A stretch of 64,000 nt of DNA from Pseudodesulfovibrio sp. 5S69 (GCF_037094465.1 NZ_CP146609.1:2909501-2973500), one strand, 5' to 3'; counted from the first letter of the stretch, positions 52,037-60,802 are shown. Program-made: numbers and translations. The notes: generated by a model not told the origin, from the letters alone.

Positions 52037-52046
52037 AGGAAATCAA

Positions 52047-52079
52047 GCGGTTACATCTGAATGGATGTAACCGCTTTTT
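52047..52079 (+). terminator. terminator of initiator tRNA copy 1
   Basis: A perfect 11-bp stem (GCGGTTACATC with GATGTAACCGC) and five T. Confidence 0.92.
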
Positions 52080-52131
52080 CTTTTGTTCAAGACGCGGAGT
52101 CCCCTGCCCAAAAAAAAGACAGCCCAGCGGG

Positions 52132-52160
52132 TTGACAAAGATCCGGTATCAACCTAGAAC
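52132..52160 (+). promoter_or_regulatory. promoter of initiator tRNA copy 2
   Basis: TTGACA (52132-52137), 17-base spacer and TAGAAC (52155-52160), 15 bases before the second tRNA; nearly identical to the promoter of copy 1. Confidence 0.86.
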
Positions 52161-52175
52161 CTGCCTCTCACGTGT

Positions 52176-52252
<77 letters not shown>

Positions 52253-52262
52253 AGGAAAACAA

Positions 52263-52295
52263 GCGGTTACATCTGAATGGATGTAACCGCTTTTT
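52263..52295 (+). terminator. terminator of initiator tRNA copy 2
   Basis: The same 11-bp stem and T5 as after copy 1. Confidence 0.92.
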
Positions 52296-52353
52296 CTTTT
52301 GTCCGGGCGGCGCGACGGCCCTGGAAACGCGGGGGCCCGGACAATCCGCTCGA

Positions 52354-53310
52354 TCAATACCGCTCCCCCGAGGCCGCGCCCGGAGGGAGGACCGCGTCGA
52401 TCCGTTGCAGTTCCTCCGGGGACAGGCGGACATCCACGGCTGCCGCATTTTCATCCAGCCGCTCGGACCGGCGGGTGCCGGGGATGGGGACCACGTCCTC
52501 GCCCTGGGCCAGGAGCCAGGCCAGAGCCAACTGAGCCGGGGTGCAGCCCTTGTCCCGGGCCATGGCCTCCACGGTCTCGACCAGCTTGAGGTTCCGGGCC
52601 AGGTTGGCTTCGGAAAAACGCGGGTTCTCCAGCCGCCAGTCGTCCGGGGCGAGGTCGGCCCGGCTCTTGATCTTTCCGGTCAGGAAGCCCCGCCCCATGG
52701 GGCTGTAGGCCACCAGGCCGATGCCCAGCTCCCGGCACGCGTCCAGGATGTCGCCCTCTACCTCGCGGGTCCACAGGGAATATTCGTATTGCAGGGCGGC
52801 GATGGGATGCACGGCGGCGGCGCGTCGCAACTCGTCCGCCGTGATCTCGCACAGCCCCAGGTGGCGGACCTTGCCCTGCTCCACCAGCCGGGCCATGGCC
52901 CCCACGGTCTCCTCGATGGGCGTGGCCGGGTCCATGCGGTGCTGGTAATAGATGTCGATGCGGTCCGTGCCGAGACGTTCGAGACTCGCCTCGCAGGACG
53001 AGCGCACATAGTCCGGGCTGCCGTCCAGGCCCAGCCACTCGCCCACCTCGCCCCGGACGACCCCGAACTTGGTGGCCAGCACGACCTCGTCGCGCCGCGT
53101 GGCCAGCGCCTTGCCGAGCAGCCGCTCGTTCTCGCCCACGCCGTACATGTCGGCCGTGTCCCAGAAGTTCACGCCCACGTCCAGGGCGTGGTTGAGGGTC
53201 TTGAGGGACTCGTTCTCATTCCTCGGCCCGTAGAAATCGGACATGCCCATGCAGCCGAGCCCGATGGCCGATACGGTGAGGCCGCCCTGCCCCAATGTTC
53301 TCGTCTTCAT
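52354..53310 (-). CDS. aldo/keto reductase
   Basis: A 318-residue NADPH-dependent oxidoreductase with a TIM barrel. The catalytic tetrad is D51, Y56, K81 and H124 (DTADMYG, ATKFG, YYQHR), and the [13 protein letters not shown] cofactor loop is near the end. AKR13/YajO-like in wording ([11 protein letters not shown]). Substrate unknown. GAGGGG precedes the ATG. It is separated from the MarR-cupin-MFS operon by a terminator, so it is probably independent. Confidence 0.9.
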   Translation of the reverse strand: MKTRTLGQGGLTVSAIGLGCMGMSDFYGPRNENESLKTLNHALDVGVNFWDTADMYGVGENERLLGKALATRRDEVVLATKFGVVRGEVGEWLGLDGSPDYVRSSCEASLERLGTDRIDIYYQHRMDPATPIEETVGAMARLVEQGKVRHLGLCEITADELRRAAAVHPIAALQYEYSLWTREVEGDILDACRELGIGLVAYSPMGRGFLTGKIKSRADLAPDDWRLENPRFSEANLARNLKLVETVEAMARDKGCTPAQLALAWLLAQGEDVVPIPGTRRSERLDENAAAVDVRLSPEELQRIDAVLPPGAASGERY

Positions 53311-53421
53311 ATGTCCCCTCTCTGTTCGTCATGGTCAGGCGAAGCCGGAACGTTCTCCCGATGCTTCCAGCCGGTTCCCTTCAGCGTACCACCCCGACGG
53401 GAAGCTGCCAAGGCGTCGCGA

Positions 53422-53458
53422 GAAAAAGGGCCTGCGGTACATTCTCCCGCAGGCCCTT
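53422..53458 (-). terminator. terminator of the MarR-cupin-MFS operon
   Basis: A perfect 12-bp stem (AAGGGCCTGCGG with CCGCAGGCCCTT) followed on the minus strand by TTTTTC. Confidence 0.88.
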
Positions 53459-53486
53459 CTCCATGTCGATCCATTGTCATGCAGAA

Positions 53487-54677
53487 TCAAGTCCGCTGAC
53501 GGGGAATCCGGGCGGACAGCGCGAACAGGACGCCTCCGGCCATGAGAACGGCGCCCACGGCACCGAAGCAGTTGCCGATGCCGAACCGCTCGACCAACGG
53601 CTCGAAGAGCATGGGCGAGACGAACTGGCCGAGCAGAAAGAAGGTGGTCAGCCCGCCCACGGCCCTGCCCCTGGACCGGGCCGAGACCAGGGAGAGCAGC
53701 CAGACGTTGACGTTGGGCATGAGCAGCCCGAAGCCCATTCCGGCCACGACCATGCCCGTCAGTACGCCGAGGTACCCTCCGGCCAGCCAGACCACGGCGT
53801 AGCCCAGCCCCATGAGCAGGGAGAACAGGGCGAATATCCCGGCATTGGAGAGGCGGCGCTTGAGCCGCCCGAATTGCATGGACGACAGCGCGCCGATCAT
53901 GTTCATGGTCCCGATGGCCACGCCGATGGCGGTATTGCTGACCCCGCCCAAGGACTTCAGATAGAACGGCAGTTGGACCGGGATCATGTAGAAGATGACC
54001 ATGCCCACGAAGGCCAGCAGATAGATGGGCAGGAACCGGACCAGCGAGTCCCGTTCCTCCCCTTCCGTACCGGCATGTCCATGCGGGTCCGTTTCAGGCT
54101 CATAGAGATAGGCCAGCGCGCCGGGCAGGATGCAGAAGGCGAACAGGTAAATGAGGAACGGGTAGCGCCAACTGACGTCGGCCAGCATGCCCCCGGCGGT
54201 CAGGAAGACCAGCCCGCCGAAGCCGGTGAACGCCGCCTGCATCCCCATGAGCCGGTTGCGCCGCTCACCCTGGTAGTAGTCGCCGATCAGGGTGGTGAAG
54301 CCGCTCATGATCCCGGCCACGGCCACGCCCAGCAGAGCCCGCCCGGCCATGATGGCGTACAGCGAATCCAGGTACGCTCCGGAGCTGCCGCCCAACCCGT
54401 AGAGGAACAGGGAGACCGCCAGCACCGGCCTGCGTCCGAACCGATCCATGAGCATGCCCATGAGCGGCGCGGTCAGGGCGATGAACAGGGCGTGCACCGA
54501 GAGCAGCAGCTTGACCAGCATCTGGGCCTGGGGCGCGTCCTGGAAGTGGACGGCCATGCGCGGCAGGGAGGGGGCGATGGTCGCCCCGGCCATGACCGTG
54601 AGGCTGCTGCCGAGCAGGATGACCAGATCACGCCGAAGCTCCCGGCCGTCGTCCGGCCCGGCCTGGATTCGCGGCAT
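53487..54677 (-). CDS. MFS efflux transporter (DHA1-like)
   Basis: A 396-residue, 12-helix major facilitator protein. The loop 2-3 motif is GMLMDRFGRRPVL, and a loop 8-9 variant is GRLKRRLSN. It resembles bacterial drug/metabolite exporters. Encoded 2 bases after the cupin gene and controlled by the MarR regulator, it most likely exports the compound the regulator senses. Confidence 0.88.
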   Translation of the reverse strand: MPRIQAGPDDGRELRRDLVILLGSSLTVMAGATIAPSLPRMAVHFQDAPQAQMLVKLLLSVHALFIALTAPLMGMLMDRFGRRPVLAVSLFLYGLGGSSGAYLDSLYAIMAGRALLGVAVAGIMSGFTTLIGDYYQGERRNRLMGMQAAFTGFGGLVFLTAGGMLADVSWRYPFLIYLFAFCILPGALAYLYEPETDPHGHAGTEGEERDSLVRFLPIYLLAFVGMVIFYMIPVQLPFYLKSLGGVSNTAIGVAIGTMNMIGALSSMQFGRLKRRLSNAGIFALFSLLMGLGYAVVWLAGGYLGVLTGMVVAGMGFGLLMPNVNVWLLSLVSARSRGRAVGGLTTFFLLGQFVSPMLFEPLVERFGIGNCFGAVGAVLMAGGVLFALSARIPRQRT

Positions 54678-54679
54678 GA

Positions 54680-54970
54680 TCAGACGCCTCCGTCGTTCCG
54701 GGCGGGGTGGATAACCACCAGGCGGGTCGGGGTCTGGCGCAGGTCGAAGCTGTGCATGACCCCGGTCGGGACGTGCAGGAAGGCAGGACCGGTGACCGTC
54801 TCCGGCTCGTCCTTGTCGTCGCGGGTCACGACGATCTCCCCCTCGGCCAGAAAAACGAACTCCTCGTAGGGGTGGGCCTCGTACGGCGAGGTGTCCTCAA
54901 CGCCGCCGAAAACGACCTCGACTTCGAAATCGTTGAGCGGTCCTCGAAACATGCGGGTGATGTCGGGCAT
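54680..54970 (-). CDS. small cupin-domain protein
   Basis: A 96-residue single-domain cupin. The metal-binding motifs are H-x-Y-E-E (AHPYEEFVFLAEGEI) and the second PTGVMHSFD with its His. AAGGAGG precedes the ATG. It lies between marR and the MFS gene in one operon, so it may act on or bind the same small molecule. Confidence 0.85.
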   Translation of the reverse strand: MPDITRMFRGPLNDFEVEVVFGGVEDTSPYEAHPYEEFVFLAEGEIVVTRDDKDEPETVTGPAFLHVPTGVMHSFDLRQTPTRLVVIHPARNDGGV

Positions 54971-55015
54971 GATGCCTCCTTGGGTTCAAGGTTGCGGGTC
55001 AACAGACCGATTCCG

Positions 55016-55519
55016 TCAAGAAAGATCTTCCTCCAGGTTGCGGCGCAGCTTGAGCAGCCCCCGGCGCAGCCCGGCCACATCCTCCTCGTCCATCCCGCGA
55101 AAGGCCTCCTTGAGGTAGCGGGCGTGCACCTTTCGCAGCGGACCGCACAGGGAACGCCCGGCCTCGGTCAGGTGGCAGCGGGCCAGCCTGGCGTCGCGCT
55201 CGTCGGGCAGTCTCTCGACCAGCCCCTTGGACTCCATCCCCGCGAGGATGCGGGTCACGCTGTGCCGGTCCTTGAACGCCCGTTCGGCCAGTTCGCTCTG
55301 ATACAGGCCGTCCTCCTGCCAGAGCAGGCCGAGCAGGGTGAACTGCTCCCGGCTTATCCCAAGCCCCGAATCATCCAGCGCGCGCAATAAGCGCTTTTTG
55401 AGAGACAGGGCCGTTGTATACAACAAAAAGCCGATGAACCCGTCGGACAAATAGTCCGGCAACTCGTCGTAATACTCCTTGCCGTCCGGGATACCCGTAC
55501 CCAAACGATTGTTGTCCAT
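55016..55519 (-). CDS. MarR-family transcriptional regulator
   Basis: A 167-residue regulator with a winged helix (ISREQFTLLGLLWQEDGLYQ..., wing DERDARLARCHLT). GGAGAAGCA precedes the ATG. It is first in a three-gene operon and has a perfect inverted repeat overlapping its own promoter, which implies autorepression that is relieved by a ligand. Ligand unknown. Confidence 0.92.
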   Translation of the reverse strand: MDNNRLGTGIPDGKEYYDELPDYLSDGFIGFLLYTTALSLKKRLLRALDDSGLGISREQFTLLGLLWQEDGLYQSELAERAFKDRHSVTRILAGMESKGLVERLPDERDARLARCHLTEAGRSLCGPLRKVHARYLKEAFRGMDEEDVAGLRRGLLKLRRNLEEDLS

Positions 55520-55538
55520 TGCTTCTCCGGGGTGGATT

Positions 55539-55556
55539 TTGTTGTCATGACAACAA
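55539..55556. promoter_or_regulatory. MarR operator, perfect 18-bp palindrome
   Basis: TTGTTGTCATGACAACAA, 20 bases before the marR start codon and overlapping the -10 (55558-55553). Related half sites TTGTTGTC (55509) and GTTGTCAA (55574) flank it. Confidence 0.85.
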
Positions 55557-55581
55557 TATTGATTTTGACCGATGTTGTCAA
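55553..55581 (-). promoter_or_regulatory. promoter of the MarR-cupin-MFS operon
   Basis: TTGACA (55581-55576), 17 bases, TATTGT (55558-55553) on the minus strand. The operator overlaps its -10. Confidence 0.82.
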
Positions 55582-55675
55582 TCCGCTCTGCGGGAATCGG
55601 CTGTCCGTTCGCGCCGACAACCTGTTATCGCGCGATATTTTTACCGGCCACGAGCCGGGCGGGATAAGTGCGGGG

Positions 55676-56665
55676 TTATCGGAAGACCGCCCGCTCGGCC
55701 AGGTCCGGAGGGAGGACGAGCCCGAAGCGGGCCAACTGCTTCCTGTTGAAGAACATCCGGCCCTGCTGGTCGTCCAGGGCGGAGAGGTCGGCGATGTCCT
55801 GGCCCCTGAGGATGCCGGCGGCCAGCCGCCCGGCAATGGCGCCGTGTTCCTCGCCGACCAGGACCAGCGCCCCGACCACGCCCTGATCGCCGACGGCATA
55901 GTCCTGGGTGGCGAACACGGGCGCGGTGCCGTGCTCCGAGGTCCAGGCCACGACGGTCTTGTAATCGACGTGCTCCCCGTTCCGGTCCTTGAGGGCGTGA
56001 TAGATGGGCATGAGGATAAAATCGTATCCATTGGCAAGGACTGTCTCCCGCCAACGCGCCCACTCGTCGATCAGGGCGCAACGCACGGTCCGGCCGTCAA
56101 AGGCCACTGATTGTCGTCCCATGAAGTTGGTATCGAAGATCGCCTTGGCCGTGGGGCTGTCGTCCATGAGCACCAGGATGTTCCGCGCGTCCGGGACGAC
56201 GCCCGTCAGCACCCTGACCCAGTGGAACAGCGGGATGCGCTCGATGACGCCGACCACGTTGGGCGGCAGGCTCCTGAAATAGCTGCGGGGATTGTTGTTG
56301 ATGCCGAAGTAGACCACCGGGACCCCGGTGTCGGCTATGGCCGGCCCGAGGATGCGCAAGGCGTTGTCGTCTCCGAGCATGACCAGGTCGGGCCTGGTCC
56401 GCTGAAACCGGGCCATGGCCTCGTCCACGTTCGCACGGTACTCGGCGGGCGTTCTGCGCTTGGTATCGAGGTAGGTGATGTCCAGGGCCACGGATTCGGG
56501 CAGGGCGCTGCGGATGCCCCGCTCGCACTGGCCGGTCCACGGCAGGGACGGGTCATAGCTCTGAATGAGCAGGATCCGTTTCTGCGCGGCAAGGGACGGC
56601 ACAGCCGTCAGCATCAGCAAGGCGGCCACCGAGAGATAGCTGATCCATGCGACTCTTCCGTCCAC
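55676..56665 (-). CDS. periplasmic ABC-type substrate-binding protein (PF04392-like)
   Basis: A 329-residue secreted binding protein. I start at GTG 56665, which has GGGAGG six bases upstream and gives a Sec signal (VDGRVAWISYLSVAALLML... cut after SLAA). The mature protein begins QKRILLIQSYDPSLPW and has the two-lobe periplasmic fold with LVMLGDDNALRILGPAIADT. Such proteins often lack dedicated permeases and can be sensory partners. No permease, kinase or cyclase lies next to it here. Ligand unknown. Confidence 0.78.
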   Translation of the reverse strand: MDGRVAWISYLSVAALLMLTAVPSLAAQKRILLIQSYDPSLPWTGQCERGIRSALPESVALDITYLDTKRRTPAEYRANVDEAMARFQRTRPDLVMLGDDNALRILGPAIADTGVPVVYFGINNNPRSYFRSLPPNVVGVIERIPLFHWVRVLTGVVPDARNILVLMDDSPTAKAIFDTNFMGRQSVAFDGRTVRCALIDEWARWRETVLANGYDFILMPIYHALKDRNGEHVDYKTVVAWTSEHGTAPVFATQDYAVGDQGVVGALVLVGEEHGAIAGRLAAGILRGQDIADLSALDDQQGRMFFNRKQLARFGLVLPPDLAERAVFR

Positions 56666-57056
56666 GACATCCCTCCCGATGCGCTCGAAGCCATTTCCCC
56701 CCTTGCCCCCGAAGCTGATCCCCATTTGAACACCAAGCCGCCGCGGCAACAATTATATTCCGCCTTTCCGGGCTGTTCCCCGGTGCATTCCCGACCCTAT
56801 ACAGCCTGGCGAAGACCGCGCGGCGCCTTCACGAATCATTTCGCGGCAACCGGAACGCGCGCCTTGCCACGTCGCCGGTCGAATATCCTGGCCGTCCGGG
56901 CGCCCCGGATCAAGCGCTTGTTTGACTGTCCAATTCGATTCTGGCATTGGGGAGAGTAGGATAGATACTATCCGGCGGTGCGAGCGTTTTCGGCCTGGCA
57001 ATCGTTCACCTCTTCAAACTTCACAGCAACCACTGCATCAAGACGAGGTTTGTAGC
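56666..57056. other. 391-base divergent region with candidate operator for the anion transporter
   Basis: A 15-bp palindrome GGATAGATACTATCC (56959-56973) lies just downstream of TTGACT (56922-56927), which has only a weak -10 (CATTGG, 56945). This would be a plausible promoter-operator for the anion transporter gene at 57057. Nothing else is assignable. Confidence 0.35.
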
Positions 57057-58460
57057 ATGAAGACTCTCCTGAAGTTCTCACCGGTCATCGTGGCCGTGCT
57101 CATGGCCATCCTGCCCACCCCCGAGGGGCTGACCCCCCAGGCGTGGTATTTTCTCTCCATCTTCGTCGGCGTCGTCGTCGGGCTCATCATCGAACCCGTA
57201 CCGGCCGCCCTGGTGGGCCTGACCGGCGTCGCCCTGGTGGCGGTGCTCGGGCTCATCGACCCGAGCCCGACCGTCAACCGCAACTGGGCCCTGTCCGGGT
57301 TCTCCAACGGCGTTATCTGGCTGATCTTCTCGGCCTTCATGTTCGCCCTGGGCTACCAGAAGACCGGCCTGGGCAAGCGGATCAGCCTGCTGCTCATCCG
57401 CCTCCTGGGCAAGTCCACCCTCGGCCTGGGCTACGCCATCGCCTTTTCGGACGCCATCCTGGCCCCGTTCATGCCGTCCAACACCGCCCGCAGCGCGGGC
57501 ACCATCTACCCCATCGCCAGCAACATCCCGCCCATGTTCAACTCCACCCCGGACAACGAGCCGCGCAAGATGGGCGCCTACCTGCACTGGGTGGGCATCA
57601 GCGCCACCTGCGTGACCAGCTCCATGTTCCTGACCGCCCTGGCCCCGAACCTGCTGGCCGTGGACATGATCCAGAAGAGCGTGGGCATCTCCATCGGCTG
57701 GGGCGACTGGGCCAAGATCATGATCCCGGCCATGTTGCCCCTGTTTATCCTGACCCCGTGGCTGGGCTACCTGCTCTTCCCCCCGACCCTGAAGCACTCA
57801 CCCGAGGCCCCGGCCTGGGCCGCCGAGGAACTGCGCAAGATGGGCTCCGTCAGCACCAAGGAGCTGATGATGCTCGGCTATGCCATCCTGGCCCTGATCT
57901 TCTGGATATTCGGCAAGCAACTGCACGTGAACTCCACTGTGGCCGCCATCTTCGTGCTGACCCTCATGGTCCTGACCAACATCATCACCTGGGAGGACGT
58001 CATCACCAACAAGGGCGCCTGGAACGTCCTGACCTGGTTCGCCACCCTGGTGGCCATGGCCGCGGGGCTCAAGAAGACCGGCGTACTCGACTGGGTGGGC
58101 AACATGATCTCCACCAACCTGACCGGCATGGCGCCGGGCTCGGTGGTCGTCCTGCTGGTCATCCTCTTCTTCGTGCTCCACTACTTCTTCGCCAGCACCA
58201 CGGCGCACACCACGGCCCTGCTGCCCCTGTTCATGGCCACGGCCGCCCCGCTGCTGCCGCCCGAGATGCTCCCCAAGGTCGCCCTCATGCTGGCCGGCTC
58301 CCTCGGCCTCATGGGCATCATCACCCCCTACGCCACCGGCCCCTCGCCCATCTGGTACGGCGCTGGCTTCATCAGCCAGGCGCGCTGGTGGGCGCTCGGC
58401 GGCATCTTCGGCCTGTTCTATCTCCTGTCCATGATCGGGGTCACGGTCTTCTACGTCTGA
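57057..58460 (+). CDS. DASS-family (SLC13) anion:Na+ transporter for di/tricarboxylates
   Basis: A 467-residue membrane protein with about 12 helices. The two inverted-repeat clamshell signatures are SNTARSAGTIYPIASNIP and STTAHTTALLPLF, as in CitT/SdcS/SodiT1 proteins. Expected substrates are C4-dicarboxylates, 2-oxoglutarate or citrate, which fits the fumarate metabolism encoded elsewhere in the window. The start is ATG 57057 with GAGG upstream (the longer frame is leader). A strong terminator follows. Confidence 0.9.
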   Translation: MKTLLKFSPVIVAVLMAILPTPEGLTPQAWYFLSIFVGVVVGLIIEPVPAALVGLTGVALVAVLGLIDPSPTVNRNWALSGFSNGVIWLIFSAFMFALGYQKTGLGKRISLLLIRLLGKSTLGLGYAIAFSDAILAPFMPSNTARSAGTIYPIASNIPPMFNSTPDNEPRKMGAYLHWVGISATCVTSSMFLTALAPNLLAVDMIQKSVGISIGWGDWAKIMIPAMLPLFILTPWLGYLLFPPTLKHSPEAPAWAAEELRKMGSVSTKELMMLGYAILALIFWIFGKQLHVNSTVAAIFVLTLMVLTNIITWEDVITNKGAWNVLTWFATLVAMAAGLKKTGVLDWVGNMISTNLTGMAPGSVVVLLVILFFVLHYFFASTTAHTTALLPLFMATAAPLLPPEMLPKVALMLAGSLGLMGIITPYATGPSPIWYGAGFISQARWWALGGIFGLFYLLSMIGVTVFYV

Positions 58461-58484
58461 CCGCGCCCCGCCGCGAACCGACCG

Positions 58485-58515
58485 ACCGGCCGCACTCCGT
58501 TGCGGCCGGTTTTTT
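58485..58515 (+). terminator. terminator of the anion transporter gene
   Basis: A perfect 10-bp stem (ACCGGCCGCA with TGCGGCCGGT) and five T. Confidence 0.92.
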
Positions 58516-58581
58516 GTCGGCACGGACGAATGCGGAACAATGCTTCGCATCCGAATGCGTCGAACCGGCCGGTTCGACGAG

Positions 58582-58696
58582 ACAAAAGAGCCCGGTCAAA
58601 TAGCCGGGCTTCGGATAGTCTGCAAAAGGATGCCCCAGAGGACAAAGGGGCGGTATCTCCGAGGAGACAATCTATTCGGGATTCTTACCCCAGTTG
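58582..58696 (-). ncRNA. candidate structured RNA with terminator (unassigned)
   Basis: On the minus strand a 3' hairpin (AGCCCGG with CCGGGCT, 58587-58612) followed by CTTTT acts as a terminator with no gene in front of it. Between it and a TATAAA box (58708-58703) lie hairpins GCCCC/GGGGC (58638-58658) and a TCTC/GAGA stem (58662-58677), closed by GAATAG/CTATCC. No open frame is present. Either a small RNA or a leader; the plus-strand alternative is not excluded. Confidence 0.35.
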
Positions 58697-58722
58697 ACAT
58701 GTTTTATAAAAAATTAATTTAT
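58694..58722 (+). promoter_or_regulatory. AT-rich promoter region before the haem c/DUF4079 gene
   Basis: TTGACA at 58694-58699 and an AT-rich -10 zone about 17 bases on. A second pair, TTGACG (58808) and TATAAG (58833), lies nearer the gene. Confidence 0.4.
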
Positions 58723-58846
58723 TTCATTGAGTTAACATGGCAAAACGCATCAACCCCCGACAACCGCGAACAAAATGATTCATTTGGTGAAGAACCGGCC
58801 GAAATGGTTGACGGGCGACCCTGTTTATCGGTTATAAGATCGAATT

Positions 58847-59638
58847 ATGAAAACCAATACCCTCTCCCTCCCGGCGGCAACATTCGGACGCCTTCCGCGC
58901 CTTCTCGCTCCACTCCTCCTGTGCTGGCTCCTGCTGGCCGTTCCAGCCCGCGCAGCCGACCCCGCGCCGCAGATCAAGCCCTGCCTCGCCTGCCACTCGG
59001 TGGAGCGCATCTGCCGAAACGTGGACAAAGACGGCGAGTTCTGGACCAAGACGGTCAAACGCATGATTGCCAACGGGGCGCACGTGGGGCCAGCTCAGGT
59101 CCCCGGCCTGGTCGCCCTGCTCGCCAACCCGGACCACGCCAAGGTCCGCGAGGCCCTGAACTGTCCTTCTCCGGACAGCCTGGAAGCCAGGGTGGCCGCC
59201 GTCCCAACCGCCGTGATCCTGGCCCATCCCGTGCTCATGATCCTGACTCTGCTCCTGTCCCTGTGGGTGGCCTGGCAGGGCGTGAACCGCGCCCGCTTCT
59301 CGCTGCTCAAGCAAAAGGTCACCTTCAACTGGAAGGGGCACACGCGGTACGGGCTGGTGGTTATGGGCCTGTGGGTCGCCGGAGCCGTGGGCGGGTCCAT
59401 CGTCACCGACATGCTCCACGGCATCCCCGACGCCTACGAACTGCACGAGGGCGTGGCCTCGGTCATGCTCGCGCTCATCGCCTTCGGCGGCGCCTCGGGC
59501 CTGTACATGGACCGCAAAAAAGCCAAGCGCAAGATGCTGCCCATCCTGCACGGCGTGGCCAACATGCTGCTCATGCTCCTGGCCTTGGGCCAACTCGTCA
59601 CGGGCATCGTCATTGTCGCCCGCATTCTCTCGTCCTAG
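58847..59638 (+). CDS. membrane-anchored monohaem protein with DUF4079 domain
   Basis: A 263-residue protein. A Sec signal (cut after PARA) leads to a short periplasmic part with one haem c site CLACH (residues 46-50), then a four-helix DUF4079 domain (about 120-260) with conserved His (HELHEGVASVML-like YELHEGVAS, LHGVANMLLM). It could pass electrons between a b-type or quinone site in the membrane and a periplasmic cytochrome. No classical ribosome site precedes the ATG. Monocistronic: a terminator follows. Confidence 0.78.
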   Translation: MKTNTLSLPAATFGRLPRLLAPLLLCWLLLAVPARAADPAPQIKPCLACHSVERICRNVDKDGEFWTKTVKRMIANGAHVGPAQVPGLVALLANPDHAKVREALNCPSPDSLEARVAAVPTAVILAHPVLMILTLLLSLWVAWQGVNRARFSLLKQKVTFNWKGHTRYGLVVMGLWVAGAVGGSIVTDMLHGIPDAYELHEGVASVMLALIAFGGASGLYMDRKKAKRKMLPILHGVANMLLMLLALGQLVTGIVIVARILSS

Positions 59639-59660
59639 GCCGGTTTGTCGCGGAATATTC

Positions 59661-59689
59661 AAGGCGGGGCTTGCAACCCCGCCTTTTTT
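59661..59689 (+). terminator. terminator after the haem c/DUF4079 gene
   Basis: A 9-bp stem (AAGGCGGGG with CCCCGCCTT) followed by further T. Confidence 0.9.
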
Positions 59690-59709
59690 ATGTCCATTAT
59701 TCGCGCACC

Positions 59710-60780
59710 ATGACCGTATTCAACGACAACGCCATCGGCGCACTGGAGTTCACCGTAACCTGGCAACGGGACGGCGAGCAGCATGAGGAATGGTTCCTGG
59801 GCCGCAGAGTCAACCCGGTGAACGACATCTTTCCGCGCGGCATGCGCGAGGCCCTGGAGGGCAAAAGGGCCGGGGAATCAGTGGCCTTCACCTATGCGCC
59901 CCGCCTGTGCATCCCCCGGCGCAGGGACAGCCTGGTCCTGCGCCTGACCCGAGACCGGCTCCGGCCCAAGACCGTATCGGGCGAGCCGATCATCCCGCGC
60001 ATGGGCCGGTTCTACCCCCAGGGGCACATCGACGGGCTGCTGGACGTCTACCCGGACACCCTGACCCCGTTCCGTCTGGTCGGTCTGGACGACGAGACCT
60101 TTACCGCCGACCGCAACCACCCCCTGGCCGACGTGCCGGTGACCATTGAGGCGAAGATCCAGTATCTGGAGGAGCGCGACACCGGGACCTACGGCTCCCT
60201 GACCCACTGGCGCGAGGCCACCTGCGACTGGGGGCCGGGCATGCAGGCCCTGCTCGACGGCGAGCCGCCGGACTTCTTCCACCCCGCCTTCTTCGACCGC
60301 GCGGCGGACCTCGGCGAGGACTTCCGCCCGCCCGCGCCCGACGCGGCCGCCCTGCGCAACTACCGACGCATTCTGGGCCGGTTCGTGAAGCCCGGCATGC
60401 GCGTCCTGGACCTCTCCCCGGACTCCGAGCGCCCCACCGGGCAATACGACGCGGCGGCCTGCCTCTGCTCACTCGAATACATGGACCGGCCTGTGGACAT
60501 CCTGCGCTACGTCGCCTACTTCCTGCCGCCCGGCGCCCCCGTGGTCCTGGCCTTCACCGAGGCCTTCGACCCGGACCGGGCCATCCGGGGCTGGCGCGAA
60601 CTCCATCCCTTCGAGCGCATGGGTCTGGCCCTGGAATACCTGCGCATGGCCGGATTCACGGAAGGATTGGGCACGGTTTCGATGCGCAACGACTGGCGCG
60701 ACCGCGAAGACCCCGCATTCCTCAAGACCAAGGGTGTCAGCGACCCGGTGTTCGCAGCCTACGGGCACAAGCCGGAATAG
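59710..60780 (+). CDS. SlyD/FKBP-like domain fused to a methyltransferase-like domain
   Basis: A 356-residue cytoplasmic protein with two recognisable parts. Residues 1-155 resemble SlyD-type FKBP prolyl isomerases: FPRGMREALEGKRAGESVAF (the PG-x2-EAL-G-x2-GE element), an inserted flap-like section and DRNHPLADVPVTIEAKI (the NHPLAGK-x-L-x-F motif). Residues 210-356 look like a SAM-methyltransferase-type Rossmann domain (MRVLDLSPDSERPTGQYD, RPVDILRYVAYFLPPG) in which the glycine-rich loop is degraded. Catalytic activity of either part is unproven. No clear ribosome site. Convergent with the dehydrogenase gene. Confidence 0.72.
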   Translation: MTVFNDNAIGALEFTVTWQRDGEQHEEWFLGRRVNPVNDIFPRGMREALEGKRAGESVAFTYAPRLCIPRRRDSLVLRLTRDRLRPKTVSGEPIIPRMGRFYPQGHIDGLLDVYPDTLTPFRLVGLDDETFTADRNHPLADVPVTIEAKIQYLEERDTGTYGSLTHWREATCDWGPGMQALLDGEPPDFFHPAFFDRAADLGEDFRPPAPDAAALRNYRRILGRFVKPGMRVLDLSPDSERPTGQYDAAACLCSLEYMDRPVDILRYVAYFLPPGAPVVLAFTEAFDPDRAIRGWRELHPFERMGLALEYLRMAGFTEGLGTVSMRNDWRDREDPAFLKTKGVSDPVFAAYGHKPE

Positions 60781-60802
60781 GGAAAAGGGAAAGGGAACGA
60801 CG

